64,000 bases of DNA, from positions 79,950,502 through 80,014,501 of the forward strand of contig CM057832.1 of assembly GCA_030068075.1 (NCBI GenBank), in the 5' to 3' direction. The notes below the pieces were generated by a model. The model was not told the origin of the DNA and made no database searches. It saw only the letters and a list, made by a program, of their open reading frames with translations. Shown here piece after piece: positions 36,441 through 47,585 of this stretch. The stretch is from Paguma larvata. Its lineage: Eukaryota > Chordata > Mammalia > Carnivora > Viverridae. The translations under genes and the position numbers were made by a program. Within the stretch, counting starts at the first letter, position 1; the number at the start of each line of letters is the position of its first letter.

Positions 36441-37164
36441 TAAATATTCTGATTTGTGTGGCTGTGGGGCAGGGTTGGTTTAGTGACTTCTGCACAGTAT
36501 TATCATAGCAAGTTAATCTCGAATATACAGATAAGTCAGAAATCTTGATTTGGATTGACGGAAAGCAGAATTTGCCACCCCAGAGTATGTCTCTTTGGCA
36601 TAAGGATTAGTTTAAGATGATTTTTTTTTTTGAGAAACAGCGGGCAGGAGAGAGTTACTTGATTTTGTAACAGCAGTTTATGTTGTCTTCCCGTCCGTGC
36701 CAGGAAGAGTGGGAGAACTCTGAATCTCTAGAAATTCTAATCGAGGAAAAGGTAAAAATCTAAATCTATGAAACAACCATACCCTTGTTTACTGTGCTTT
36801 TCCTGGTGACCCCCACCCCCTGCTTCTGCCTCATCTGCCAACACCATTTGTGTTTAACTGGAGATTATTTCAGGTGATGGCTTGAACCGTTTCAGAGAGT
36901 TACTCAGTTTTCCTGGGTCTCTCCCATATATACAAGAGGTATACATGTTATTAAACTTTTGTTATTATTCTCCTGTTAATTTACCTTTTATTACAACGGG
37001 GTCTCACCTAAGAGCTTAGAAAGGTATGGGAAAATTTTTTTCCTCCCCTGCAGGATCTTTGATTGAACAGGAATTGGGTGCAGCATGCAGAACACATGAA
37101 GATTTTGTGGGTGACAAAATTATTAGATTGGGTGAGTGGATTAAGGTCTAAAAGTGTTTCCGTT
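36441..37164. other. Non-coding DNA
   Basis: AT-rich; a 10-T run near 36622. No gene or repeat recognised. Confidence 0.4.
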
Positions 37165-37353
37165 GGGGCGCCTGGGATGCTCAGTTGGTTGAGTGTCTTG
37201 ATTTTGGCTCAGGTCATGATCCCAGGGTCAGATTGGGCCCCATGTCTGACTCTGTGCTGAGCATGGAGCCTGCTTGAAATTCTCTTTCTCTCCCTTTGCC
37301 CCTCTCCCCAACCTGCACACTCTCTCTGAAATAAAATAATAAACTAATAACAA
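37165..37353 (+). repeat. Felid SINE, shortened
   Basis: Flanks aaagtgtttccgtt and aaagctatttctgtt. Confidence 0.85.
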
Positions 37354-37899
37354 AGCTATTTCTGTTAACCAACTAGAGGAGACATAGGCCTTTGCCTGTT
37401 TTCCTCTGTACCCAGAAAAATGGAATGTACTCAGTAATGTAAGATTAATTGCCCCTGTCATAGGCAAAATACGTACCAACAAGCTGTTGACCTTAAAAGT
37501 AAACGAGCCAGTTATTTTGCCAGCAAAACAGGCTTTTTTCCAAAATAGCAGAGGGATTGTAATTTGGAACTTGCAAGCTATGGCAAACCATAGGCAAGTA
37601 TGAAGATCGAAGAAGGAGAAAGCTACTTTATACAGAAAAGGATTAAGTTGACGGGGGCTACTTTGGACAAAAGTCCTTTGGAGGGAAGCGAGAGTTCAGG
37701 CGGTGAGGCTTTCTTAGTGGCTGAGTTGTGGTATTTTCTTATTGGCTGAGCTTGTGGGTCAAGGAGAAGTTCTTCGTTCCTCCTACTGGAGCAACCAACT
37801 AGGCTTCTACCTCTTGGGAATGCATGGTCCTTCTGGTTGGGTCTGCACTTGACAGTGAGCAATAGGTCATGAGAGCTCTTCCTGCTGGCTTCTCAATTC

Positions 37900-38118
37900 C
37901 ATTTTATTTATTTAATCTTATTATTTATTTTTGAGAGAGAAAGAGAGAGAAAGGGAGAACAAGTGGGAAGAGGGGCAGAGGGAAAGAGAGAGAACCTTAA
38001 GCAGGCTCCATGCTTAGTGCAGAGCCAGACACAGGGCTTGATCCAACAACCCTGGGATCATGACCTGAGCCAAAATCAAGAGTTGAAAGCTCAATCAACT
38101 GAGCTACCCAGGTGCCCC
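37900..38118 (-). repeat. Felid SINE
   Basis: Flank ctggcttc on both sides (37885-37892 and 38120-38127). Upstream, 37354-37899 shows no gene. Confidence 0.88.
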
Positions 38119-38127
38119 TCTGGCTTC

Positions 38128-38339
38128 ATTTTTTTAAAAAGTTTATTCATTCTGAAAGAGAGAGAGAGAAAGAGAACAGGGGAGGGGCAGAGAGAGAGGG
38201 AAAGAGAGAGAATTCCAAGAAGGCTCTGCACTGTCAGCACAGAACCCGACATAGGACTCAAACTCACAAACCATGAGATCATGATCTAAGCCAGAACCAA
38301 GAACCAGAGGCTTAACCGACCAAGCCACTCAGGAGCTCC
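38128..38339 (-). repeat. Felid SINE, tandem neighbour
   Basis: Same orientation as the copy on its left, about 10 bp apart; diverged head (caagccactcaggagctccc). Confidence 0.85.
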
Positions 38340-38594
38340 CACCTTGACTTTAAATGAGGCTTCTTATCTTCAGTTTCACTAAGCTAAAGGATCCTCCAAA
38401 GGAGACTCATGACTCCTCACTCATATCTGAAAGAAGAAAGTCCTCTAACTCAAAAAGGAAACTCAGTAGACTTCACATCCTCATAAATTTGCATTCATAA
38501 ACACCACATGCACAGAGATGAAAATCCTCTCTGTGATTAAAGAGCTTGTGCTTAGCACTGCACTGAATTGTTTCTCTTCATGGATCTGCATTGG

Positions 38595-38662
38595 CCTCTC
38601 CACTAAATAGATTACTTGTAAGTAGCATGGTAAATTTTATCTTATGTACGTTTTACCACAAT
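38595..38662 (+). repeat. Old LINE-1 3' end fragment
   Basis: GGTAAATTTTATCTTATGTA then GTTTTACCACAATAAAAAA, a short L1 tail from which a purine-rich microsatellite grew. Confidence 0.5.
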
Positions 38663-38742
38663 AAAAAAGAAAAAGAAGAAAGAAAGAAAGGAAGGAAGGA
38701 AGGAAGGAAGGAAGGGAAAAGAAGAAAGAAAGAAGAAAAAAA
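38663..38742. repeat. (GAAA)n/(GGAA)n purine tract
   Basis: About 80 bp all-purine on the plus strand, GAAA and GGAA units mixed. Confidence 0.9.
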
Positions 38743-38791
38743 GTTCCACTCAGCATGCCCTAGGCTTCTCAAGGTCTTCATTTTTCTTTTT

Positions 38792-38990
38792 TTTTTAACG
38801 TTTTTATTAATTTTGGGGAGACAGAGTGTGAGTGGGGGAGGGACAGAGAGAGAGGGAGACACAGAATCCAAAGCAGGCTCCAGGCTCTGAGCCATCAGCA
38901 CAGAGCCCAGTGCAGGGCTTGAACTCAGACTGTGAGATCATGACCTGAGCCGAAGTCGGATACTCAACCGACAGAGCCACCCAGGCACCC
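38792..38990 (-). repeat. Felid SINE
   Basis: 16-bp duplication cttcatttttcttttt starting at 38776 and 38991. Confidence 0.94.
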
Positions 38991-39005
38991 CTTCATTTTT
39001 CTTTT

Positions 39006-39094
39006 TAAAGTAATCTCTACACCCAACGTGGGGCTCAAACTCATTACCCTGAGATCGAGAGTCAGATGTTCTATGGGCTGAGCCAGCCTGGTGC
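39006..39094 (-). repeat. Older short CAN-SINE
   Basis: AAAGTAATCTCTACACCCAA ... TGAGCCAGCCTGGTGCCC. Its right flank, ctcatttttcttct, is a third copy of the duplication used by the younger SINE on the left. Confidence 0.85.
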
Positions 39095-39109
39095 CCTCAT
39101 TTTTCTTCT

Positions 39110-39300
39110 TTGCATTTTTTAATACCCATCACTGTATATTCCTATTTCTATCATCTATATTCCCCTAGACGAAAGAGAGATCCAGGAAACCATATGCATC
39201 ATTTGTTTTTTTCATTCCTATATCTGTGGTGCCCAGAACAGTGCTTGATACATTATAGATAATCCTAAATGTTTTCAGAATGAATGAGTGAAAGCAAGCA
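39110..39300 (+). repeat. L2-type 3' end
   Basis: TGTGGTGCCCAGAACAGTGC, TTGATACATTATAGATAATC and GAATGAATGAGTGAA. Confidence 0.65.
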
Positions 39301-39305
39301 AACAT

Positions 39306-39408
39306 GGGCACCTGACTGGCTCAGTTAGAACACCATGTAACTCTTGATCTTAGGGTTGGGAGGTCAAGCCCCACGTTGGGTGTAGAGATTACTTAAAAAA
39401 TAAATAAT
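39306..39408 (+). repeat. Older short CAN-SINE
   Basis: GGCACCTGACTGGCTCAGTT ... CCCCACGTTGGGTGTAGAGA ... ACTTAAAAAATAAATAAT. Confidence 0.85.
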
Positions 39409-39411
39409 AAT

Positions 39412-39665
39412 TGGGGCTCCTGGGTGGCTCAGTTGGTTAAGCGTCCAACTTTGGCTCAGGTCATGATCTCACTGTTTGTGAGTTTGAGCCCCTCATTGGG
39501 CTCTGCGCTGACAGCTCAGAGCCTGGAGCCTGTTTCAGATTCTGTGTCTCCCCCTCTCTTTCTCCCTCTGCCCTCCCTCCCTTGCTCAAGCTCTCTCTTT
39601 CTCAAAAATAAAAAATAAACATTAAAAAAATATTAATAATAGAAAAAAATCTTAAAAAAAAAAAA
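39412..39665 (+). repeat. Felid SINE directly after an older SINE
   Basis: Head GGGGCTCCTGGGTGGCTCAG begins about 4 bp after the older copy; the tail is two A-rich blocks. Confidence 0.9.
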
Positions 39666-39784
39666 AGCAAGCACACAAGCTAGATCTGAAGCCAGTATTC
39701 TCACGTCTTGTGTCTCGCCCTCTAACCCAATCTATCCTCAACACTGATCCTAGAGTTATCTGCGGTTATCTTTTTAAAACAGAG

Positions 39785-41120
39785 ATCTGATTTTGACACA
39801 TAGATCAATGAAACAGAGTAGAGAGCCCAGAAATAAACCCACAATCATATGGTCAGTTAATCTTTGATAAAGGAGGCAAGAACATCCAATGGGAAAAAGA
39901 CAATCTCTTCAACAAATGGCATTCAGAGAACTGGAAAGCTACATGCAAAAGAATGAACGTGGACCACTTTCTTACCCCATACACAAAAATAAACTCCAAA
40001 TGGATTAAAGACCTAAATGTGAGACCCGAAACCATAAAAATCCTCGAAGAGAGCTCAGGTGGTAATTTTTCTGACATTGGCTATGGCAACATTTTTCTAG
40101 GTATGTCTCCCAAGGCAAAGGAAATAAAATAAAAAATAAACTATTGGACTACGTCGAAGTAAAAAGCTTCTACACAGAGAAAGAAACAACCCGCAGAACT
40201 AAAAGACAACCTTTGGAATGGGAGAAGATATTTGCAAATGATATATCCCATAAAGGGTTAGTATCCAAAATATATAAAGAACTGGTACAACTCACACCCC
40301 AAAAATAAATAATCCAATTACAAAATGGGCAGAAGACACGAACAGACGTTTCTCCAAAGGCATACAGATGGCCAACAGACACATGAAAAGATGTTCATCA
40401 TCACTAATCATCAGGGAAATGCAAATCAAAACCACAATGAGATACCACCTCGCGCCTGTCGGAATGACTAGAATCGGAAACACAAGAAACCACAAGTGAG
40501 GATGTGGAGAAAAAGGAACTCCCATGCACCGTTGGTGGGAATGCACACTGGTGCACTCCCTGTGGAAAACAGTATGGCGGCTCCTCAAAAAATTAAGAAT
40601 GACCGTATGATCCACTAATGCCACCACTGGGTATTTCACCCAAAGAATATGAAAACACTGGTGCATATTTGAAAAGATATATGCACCCTTATGTTTAGTG
40701 CAGCATTATTTATAATACCCAGATTATGGAAGCAGTCCAAGTGTATCTATCTCCAGATGAATGAATAAAGAATAAGTGATATGTGTGTCAGTATATATAC
40801 ACACACATATATACATACATACATATAAAATGGAATATTACTTAGTCATAAGAAAGAATGAAATCTTGCCATTTGCAATAATATAGACGCATCTACAGGG
40901 TATAATGCTAAGCAAAATAAGTCAGAGAAAGAAAAATACCATATGATTTCACGCATATGTGGAAATTAAGGAACAAAACAAATGAACGAAGAGAAAAAGA
41001 GACAAACCAAAGAAAAGACTACTAACTATAGAGAACAAAGTGGTGGTTGCCAGAGGAAGGATAGGGAAGGGGGGAATGGGTGAAATAGGTGATGGAGAAA
41101 AAGAAAAAAACCCCCAAAAC
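39785..41120 (+). repeat. LINE-1, 5'-truncated (ORF2 end plus 3' UTR)
   Basis: Reverse-transcriptase-side C-terminal ORF2 sequence in sense: ACAAATGGCATTCAGAGAAC, GGATTAAAGACCTAAATGTG, GATACCACCTCGCGCCTGTC, ATGAATAAAGAATAAGTGAT. Stop codons and frame breaks make it non-functional. It contains a (TA/CA) repeat near 40795-40825 and ends in an A-rich segment. Confidence 0.9.
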
Positions 41121-41545
41121 ATAGATCTGATCTTATTATTTCCTTACCCCCAAATTCTCCATATTGAGAAGAAAAACAAAACACTATTTTTAAAAAGAGA
41201 AAAGAAACTAGCAAGTGCCAGCTATAGAACATTACACAGAGGGGTGGGGCCGTGTACACAGCAGGCACTCAAAGCGACTTTGCCGGAATTAACTGTGTAC
41301 CTCCAGGACATTATACTCTCCACTACTAGCCCCTTCATCAAGGCTATTGTTTCTCAGCGTTAGGAGTGGGTGCTGGTGTCTGTGCCGTGCCGGAACGCAA
41401 TGGTGCCAAGTGTGATTTCATGGCAGGTGCACACCAGTGGAGAGAAGAGGTGGCCCTGTCTGCGTCCACCTGGCTGAGCCCTGAGGGCTGGTGGGGTTTC
41501 TGAGGGAGCTGGCAGGGCAGATGTTTACCTGTGTGTCACCACCGG
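41121..41545. other. Non-coding DNA
   Basis: Possible L2/MIR tail at about 41235-41275 (GGGGCCGTGTACACAGCAGG). No gene recognised. Confidence 0.4.
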
Positions 41546-41558
41546 AGAAAGAGTTTTT

Positions 41559-41779
41559 TTTTTTTAATTTTTTTTTAATATTTATTTATTTTTGAGACAG
41601 AGACAGACAGAACATGAGCAGGGGAAGGGCAGAGAGAGAGGGAGATACAGAATGCAAAGCAGGCTCCAGGCTCCGAGCTGTCAGCACAGAGCCCGACGCG
41701 GGGCTCGAGCTCACAGACTGCAAGATCATGACCTGAGCTGAAGTCGGATGCTCAACCGACTGAGCCACCCAAGCGCCCC
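41559..41779 (-). repeat. Felid SINE
   Basis: agaaagagttt / agaaagaggttt flanks it; full length with gagccacccaagcgcccc head. Confidence 0.92.
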
Positions 41780-42260
41780 AGAAAGAGGTTTCTTGATAAG
41801 TGAGTCCTGAAACTGCGGAAGGCGGAGCTTTGTTGGTATTTGCCTTTTTTTTTTTTTTTTTTTTTAATTCTCAAGCTAGTTAACATACCCTGTAGTCTTG
41901 GCTTCAGGAGCAGAACCCAGTGACTCGTCTCTTACATATGACACCCGGTGCTCATCCCACGAGTGCCCTCTTTAATGCCCATGCCCCATTTAAGCCGCCC
42001 CCCTGCCCCCATCAACCCTCAGATTATTCTCTGTATTTAAGAGTCTCTTATGGTTTGCCTCTCTCTCTATTTTTATCTTATTTTTCCTTCCTTTCCCCTA
42101 TGTTTATCTGTTAAATTTCTCAAGTTCCACATATGAGTGAAATCATACGATACTGGTCTTTCTCTGACTGACTTATTTCACTTAGCATAATACCCTCCAG
42201 TTCCATCCGCCTTGTCGCAAATGACAAGATTTCATTCTTTTTCATCAAGTGGTATTCCAT

Positions 42261-42293
<33 letters not shown>
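42261..42293. repeat. (TG)5(TA)11 microsatellite inside L1
   Basis: Composite dinucleotide tract at the usual L1 position between ORF2 motifs. Confidence 0.9.
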
Positions 42294-42415
42294 CTCACAT
42301 TTTCTTAATCCATTCACCAGTTGATGGACATTTGGGCTCTTTCCATAATTTGGCTATTGTGGATAGCGCTGCTATAAACATTGGGGTGCATGTGCCCCTT
42401 TGAATCAGCACTTTT

Positions 42416-42624
42416 TAAAAAATTTTTTTAACATTTATTTATTTTCGAGAGACAGAGAGTGAGCAGGGGAGGGGCAGAGAGAGAAGGAGACACAGCATCC
42501 AAAGCAGGCTCCAGGCTCTGAGCTGCCAGCACAGAGCCCGATGCAGGGCTTGAACCCACGAACCGTGAGATCATGACCTGAGCTGAAGTCGGACGCTCAA
42601 CCGACTGAGCCACCCAAGGGCTCC
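42416..42624 (-). repeat. Felid SINE inserted in L1
   Basis: Flanks agcactttt and agcattttt; the L1 sequence continues on both sides. Confidence 0.9.
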
Positions 42625-42799
42625 AGCATTTTTGTATCCTTTGGATAAATTCCTAGTAGTGTAATTGCTGAGTTGTAGGGTAGTTCTATTTTTAATTTTT
42701 TGAGGTGTTGGTATTTGTCTTTGGGTCAGTGTGGAGGGAGAAATCAGTGCTGACCCACAGGAAAGCCCGTTGTCTGGTCCACGTCACCGCGGACATCTG

Positions 42800-42880
42800 T
42801 CCCGGCCTCTAGTTAGTTGTGTAACTTCAGTTTTCATCTCTGAGCCTCCATTTTTCTTATCTATGAAATGGGAGAGAAGG
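42800..42880 (+). repeat. MIR fragment
   Basis: TTAGTTGTGTAACTTCAGTT ... CTCCATTTTTCTTATCTATG AAATGGG. It lies inside a 195-codon frame (42731-43318) that starts at GTG and is not credible as a gene. Confidence 0.65.
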
Positions 42881-43448
42881 ACGAGGGCAAAGGAAAACAC
42901 CAGTTCTCATAGATTAACATGTGTTCCCCAAAAGGGTCCGGACTCCAGACGTCTGCGGAATTCTGGGCTAGCATGGTTTCTGTATCGCGAGACTCCTCGG
43001 ATGTGTGCGTCGCGACTTTTCAAGAGGGGTAAGAGTGCTGTGCGTCCCCAGTTTTCTTGGCCAGAAATTACTATTTTTCCCGTAAAATTTGTGGGATTCA
43101 CTTGGGAAGATGCTGGAATAGACTCCCTAAGTTCCCTTTCAGAGAGTTCCCTTTCCCCTTCCCATGCTTGGCCTCACAGTGACTTCTTAGACTGTATGCT
43201 ACCTTGTTCCACACATGTCCCACTGTGTCCCCTCAGCTGGGATGCCAGCGATCACCTTTCCAGGGCAAATGGAGTAACTGGTTCTCTCCATTCTCTGAAA
43301 ATCTGGATCCATCATTAATTGTCGAAATGTAAAAAGGATAGATAGGAGTTTGGGGAAAAAATACAAGTACTGTAGGAAAGCGTAAGTAAAGAAAATGAAA
43401 TTTTACCTCAATTCTCACCACTGAGAAATAATTTTAACAACATAGGTA

Positions 43449-43471
43449 TGCATGTATGTATGTGTGTATGT
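43449..43471. repeat. (TATG)n short tract
   Basis: About five units at the tail side of the next SINE. Confidence 0.7.
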
Positions 43472-43650
43472 ATTTTTTCCAAGAGAGAGAGAGTGTGTGA
43501 GAGGGGCAGAGGGAGAGAGAGAGAATCTTAAGCAGGCTCCATACCCAGCACGGAGCCTGACACGGGGCTCCATGTCATGATTGTGGAGATCATGACCTGA
43601 GCCGAAATCAGGAGTCGGATGCTTAACCGACTGAGTCACCCGGGGGCCCC
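43472..43650 (-). repeat. Felid SINE, partly degraded
   Basis: Ends gactgagtcacccgggggcccc; the tail was replaced by a TATG microsatellite. Confidence 0.85.
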
Positions 43651-43663
43651 TATCTTTACATTC

Positions 43664-43768
43664 GTAAAGATTTTATTTTTAAGTAATCTCTATACCTAAC
43701 ATGGGGCTTGAACTTACAACCTGAGATCAAGAGTCACGTGCTCTACCAACTGAGCCAACCAGGCACAC
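43664..43768 (-). repeat. Older short CAN-SINE
   Basis: AAGATTTTATTTTTAAGTAA ... ACTGAGCCAACCAGGCACAC. Confidence 0.88.
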
Positions 43769-43782
43769 GGTAAAGCATTTTT

Positions 43783-44020
43783 ATTTTTATTTTATTGTAT
43801 TTTTTTTTATTTTTTTTAACGTTTATTTATTTTTGAGAGACATAGAGACAGAGTATGAGCAGGGGAAGGGCAGAGAGAGAGGGAGACACAGAATCCGAAG
43901 CAGGCTCCAGGCTCCGAGCCGTCAGCACAGAGCCCGACACGGGGCTCGAACTCACAAACCGTGAGATCATAACCTGAGCCAAAGTCGGCCGCCCAACTGA
44001 CTGAGCCACCCAGGTGCCCC
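43783..44020 (-). repeat. Felid SINE
   Basis: Flanks ggtaaagcatttt at about 43769 and 44021. Close to full length, with a long T/A tail. Confidence 0.93.
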
Positions 44021-44049
44021 GGTAAAGCATTTTAAAACTGAATCAGAGG

Positions 44050-44156
44050 AGAGGCATCTGGCTGGCTCAGCTGCTGGAGCATAGGACTCTTGATGTTGGG
44101 ATTCTGAGTTTAAGCCCCATGTTGGGAGCAGAGTTTACTTAAAAAAAAAAAAAAGA
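44050..44156 (+). repeat. Older short CAN-SINE
   Basis: GGCATCTGGCTGGCTCAGCT ... CCCATGTTGGGAGCAGAGTT then a 14-A tail. Confidence 0.85.
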
Positions 44157-44228
44157 CAAAAAATTGAGTCAGAGGATTCTACAATTGGCAAAATTTTATT
44201 TAGTTACTCAATTACAAATATATCTACG

Positions 44229-44450
44229 GCAGGAGCTGAGTGGCTCAGTCTGTTGAGCGTCCGACTTCAGCTCAGGTCATGATCTTCCAGTTTGTGGGTT
44301 CGAGCCCCACGTCGGGCTCTATGCTGACACCTTAGAGCCTGGAGCCTGCTTTGGATTCTGTGTCTCCCTCTCTCTCCGCCCCTTCCCCGCTCATGCTCTG
44401 TTTCTCTCTCTCTCTGTGTGTAAAAAAATAAATAAACATTAAAAAAAACC
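44229..44450 (+). repeat. Felid SINE
   Basis: caaatatat flanks both sides (44214 and 44452). The first head bases are changed (aggagctgagtggctcag). Confidence 0.9.
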
Positions 44451-44564
44451 CCAAATATATATGTATGGCAAAATATTTTAAATAGACTTAAGTTTTAGAA
44501 TGCTGAATTTCTAAAACCTTGAGTTCAGACCTAGTATTGAGGGTCGTTGCGATATTGGTGAAGG

Positions 44565-45010
44565 GGGTTGATATGGGTAGACTTCTGTCCTGTCAAAAAA
44601 TGTATGTTGCAATCCTAATCCCTAGCACCTCAGAATATGAACTTATTTGGAAACAGGGTGGTTGCAGAGGTAATTAACCGCATTAGGATGAGATCATACT
44701 GAAGAATTAGGGTGGCACCTAATCCAATGTGGCCGAGGTACTCGTGAGAAGATGGTCAAGCAAAGACAAGGGACCTAGAGGGAAGAATGCCATGTGACGA
44801 AGGTAGTGATCGTAGTTATGCAGCTGCGAGCTAAGGAATGTCATTAGAAGCTACGAGAAAGGCATGGAACAAATTCTCCCCTAGCCCGCAAAAAGAGCAT
44901 AGACTTGCCCTCACGTTTGGTTTGGAACTTCTGGCCTCCAGAACTGCGAGGCAATAAATTTCCGCATCCTAAGCCACCCTGTGGCCATCCTTTGTTCCAA
45001 TAGCTCCAGG
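44565..45010 (+). repeat. MaLR-type (MLT1-like) LTR
   Basis: TTGCAATCCTAATCCCTAGC, ACCTCAGAATATGAACTTAT, GGTTGCAGAGGTAATTAACC, CTAATCCAATGTGGCC and CTTCTGGCCTCCAGAACTGC run in MLT1 order, ending near TAAGCCACCCTGTGGCCATC. Confidence 0.85.
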
Positions 45011-45577
45011 AACTCACTCTGGGGTGGCGGCGAATTGAGAGACAGTGAGGACAACTCGGCCATGCTAGCCCCGTCAGAGGCACGCAGGAGGCTGTTTCTC
45101 ACAAGGCTTGAAGCATGAGTACATCTCTTTCCAATTTCATGTTCAGGGATGTCATGTTGGGAGCTGGAAACCAGCCATTTGGGTGACCAATCATCCTGTT
45201 TCCCCGGGTGGTAAGGGGTTTCCTGGAACTCGGGACTTTCAGTGCTGAAACTGGAAAAGTTCTAGGCAAACTGGAACAAAAGGGTGGAAGGAGCGAGCAC
45301 TCACACCATGGATATTGGCAAACCCTACCAATCCGGGCACTGGCCCCACAGAGAACTGCTTGTTACATATCTACCAACACACCGCTGTCTGGGTTTGGGT
45401 CCCGCTCCCTCCATTTTATTTGCAGTGAAAGCAGCTTAGGTTACCTAAAGCCATTCCTTTACATCTTCATCAAATTCATGGATACTGAGAGGGAGAAGGA
45501 TCTAGAAAATTATCCTTTCAATTAGAAAAGGCAAGCTTTTGCCAGATAGTATAGTAATTGCGAATCACACTGATAAA
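45011..45577. other. Non-coding DNA
   Basis: No gene or repeat recognised; a 105-codon frame at 45208-45525 has no recognisable domain. Confidence 0.4.
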
Positions 45578-45589
45578 GCACTTAAAATT

Positions 45590-45774
45590 TTTTTTGAGAG
45601 AGAGGGTGAGTGAGCAAGGGGCAGAGAGAGAGGGAGAGAGAGAATCCCACTAGAGGCAGAGAGAGAAAGAGAGGGAGAGCACGGAGCCCGGAGTGGGGCT
45701 TGAGCTCACAAACCCCGAGATCATGACCTGAGCTGAAGTTGAATGCTTAACCAACTGAGCCACCCAGGCGCCCC
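45590..45774 (-). repeat. Felid SINE
   Basis: agcacttaaaa flanks both sides (45578 and 45775). An internal partial duplication of the purine-rich part is present (gcagagagaga occurs twice). Confidence 0.9.
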
Positions 45775-45784
45775 AGCACTTAAA

Positions 45785-46466
45785 AATTTTAAGGTAAAAG
45801 ATGTCCTCTTCCCAAATTTTAATTTTATGCTCTCTTCCAAATCGATGGTTTTATTATTTATTTACTTATCTATCAAAATCAAAGCTGTACCCAAACGGAT
45901 ACATAGAATTCTCGAATCCTAGAATTGAAGGTAGGACAGGTGGGAAATGCTAGACATTGACAATTTTTCAGGTCTTAAATTTTCTTTTCTACCCACTACG
46001 TCACAGGGGTACAGATGCTTAACATCCTCTAATGGATTTACATGTCTGGATTTGAAACCTTACAATAAGTCGCATTTGTCACAATAATGGAAAACCAGTA
46101 GCAATCTATGGAACACAGCGCTTAGCCCACCATATCTGCAGGGTAAATAAAGCAGCTTCTAGATGTTGCCCTTTTCTCTTCCACTAGAGCAGCTACAGAG
46201 AAAGGCAGGAGGTGAGTGAAATTTCCAGCAGGTGGAGCATGGGCCTGGAGACCTCCCACTCCTGACCAGGCGGCAAGCCATGGACATGCTGCCGGGCAGT
46301 CCCTTCCCCACTGTCCCCAGACCTCCTGACCACCGCTCACTTATGGTCAAAGCCTGTATTTAAAATGCACAATTAGTAGGTAGAATGACCTCCAGGATAT
46401 ATTGTACAGTCAAAAGCGAAAAACAAAACAAAACAAAAAACGTGGTAGAACAGTTTGTACGGTGTA
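45785..46466. other. Non-coding DNA
   Basis: No recognised gene or repeat; (CAAAA)n-like tract at 46421-46440. Confidence 0.4.
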
Positions 46467-46975
46467 CCGTTGACCCTTGAACAATGCAGGGGTGATGGGT
46501 GCTAACCATATGAGTACCATTTTTTGACTCCCCAGTAACTACTAAGAGCCTACTGCTGACTGGATCCCTTACCAGTAACATAAGCAGTGGTTTAACACAT
46601 ATTTTGTGTATTATATGTGTTATATACCATATTAGTAAAATAAAGTGAGAGAGAAGAAAATGTCATTAGGAAAATCATAAGGAAGGAGCGCCTGGGGGGC
46701 TCAGTCAGTTAAGCATCTAACTCTTGATCTCAGCTCAGGTCATGATCTCATGGTTCTAGGGATTGAGCCCCTGCATCGGGCTCTGACAGTGGGATTGTCT
46801 CTTGGGATTCTCTCTCTTCCTCTCTCTCTCTCTCTCTGCCTCTTCCCCACCAAATAAATTAATAAAGTTATAAAATCATGAGGAGGAGAAAATACATTTA
46901 TAGGGTCGTACTGTAAAAAATCCACACATAAGCAGACCCCTGCAGATCAAACCTGTGTTGCTCAAGGGTCAACTG
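46467..46975. mobile_element. Tigger-type (Tc1/mariner) non-autonomous element
   Basis: Terminal inverted repeats GTTGACCCTTGAACAA (46469) and TTGCTCAAGGGTCAAC (ending 46973), flanked by TA on both sides (46465-46466 and 46976-46977), the usual Tc1/mariner target. About 320 bp once the SINE at 46686-46864 is removed. No transposase is encoded. Internal TTATATACC...TAAAATAAAG matches the AT-rich centre of these elements. Confidence 0.85.
46686..46864 (+). repeat. Felid SINE inserted in a Tigger-type element
   Basis: Flanks aaaatcataaggagg-like on the left and aaaatcatgaggagg on the right. The middle is shortened. Confidence 0.88.
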
Positions 46976-47094
46976 TACTCCCTTTTAGACTTTAAAAACT
47001 ATCTTACCTATGTCTGTAGAAATACAAGGCAGTCTCTATTTATGATTTAAAGTGATCAGAACTCTACCTAGTACATTTTATTTGTTTACTTTTC

Positions 47095-47210
47095 TATTTG
47101 AGGGAAGGGAATGTGTTTGTTCGCCCTGACATCCTAGCTCTTGGCTCGGACCAAATAGGCAATCGATAAAAGTCAGTCGAATAAATGAATCCTTGGATAA
47201 AGCCAAAACC
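47095..47210 (+). repeat. L2-type 3' end
   Basis: GACATCCTAGCTCTTGGCTC, AAATAGGCAATCGATAAAAG and GAATAAATGAATCC. Confidence 0.6.
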
Positions 47211-47324
47211 ACTGCCCTTAACAGTTTCCCTGTCTCCGTAAGTTTAGTAAGCCGATTGTTTAACATAAACACAGGTCCGTCAAACGTGTGTGTCCTTTCC
47301 TACCCTTTTAAAGTGGTTTTCAAA

Positions 47325-47481
47325 TTATTATTATTTGAGAAAGAGAACGCAGGTGCAAGCAGGGAAGAGGGGCAGATGGAGGGCCCCCATGCAGGGCTGG
47401 ATCCCACAACCTGGCTTCGTGATCTGAGCTGAAATCAAGAGTTGGTGTTCAACTCACTGGGTTTACCCATCCAGGTGCCCC
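47325..47481 (-). repeat. Felid SINE, shortened
   Basis: Tail (attattatttgagaaag) and head (ccatccaggtgcccc) present, middle partly deleted. Confidence 0.82.
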
Positions 47482-47537
47482 AAAGTTTTTTTAATCAGAG
47501 AGAGCTAGAGGCAAAAAAAAAAAAAAAGGTGATGAAA

Positions 47538-47538
<1 letters not shown>

Positions 47539-47583
<45 letters not shown>
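47539..47583. repeat. (CA)22 microsatellite
   Basis: The longest pure dinucleotide run in the window, uninterrupted over about 45 bp. Confidence 0.97.

Positions 47584-47585
<2 letters not shown>

Larger units (their letters stand above)
41846..42715 (-). repeat. LINE-1 3' end with a nested SINE
   Basis: Starts with a long T-run (its poly(A)), then the carnivore L1 3' UTR and reversed ORF2 end: TGTTTATCTGTTAAATTTCT, CTTAGCATAATACCCTCCAG, CCATTCACCAGTTGATGGAC. Truncated at about 42715. SINE at 42416-42624. Confidence 0.9.

Noticed and set aside
38663..38742. GAA-type repeat related to Friedreich ataxia
   Set aside because: The disease repeat lies in FXN intron 1 within a primate Alu. This tract is about 21 kb beyond the FXN 3' end, grew from an L1 tail and is GAAA/GGAA.
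42731..43318. 195-codon frame
   Set aside because: Starts at GTG, contains a MIR fragment and begins at the edge of an L1; no recognisable protein.
47539..47583. CRISPR-like array
   Set aside because: Simple dinucleotide repeat; no spacer structure exists anywhere in the window and the DNA is mammalian.
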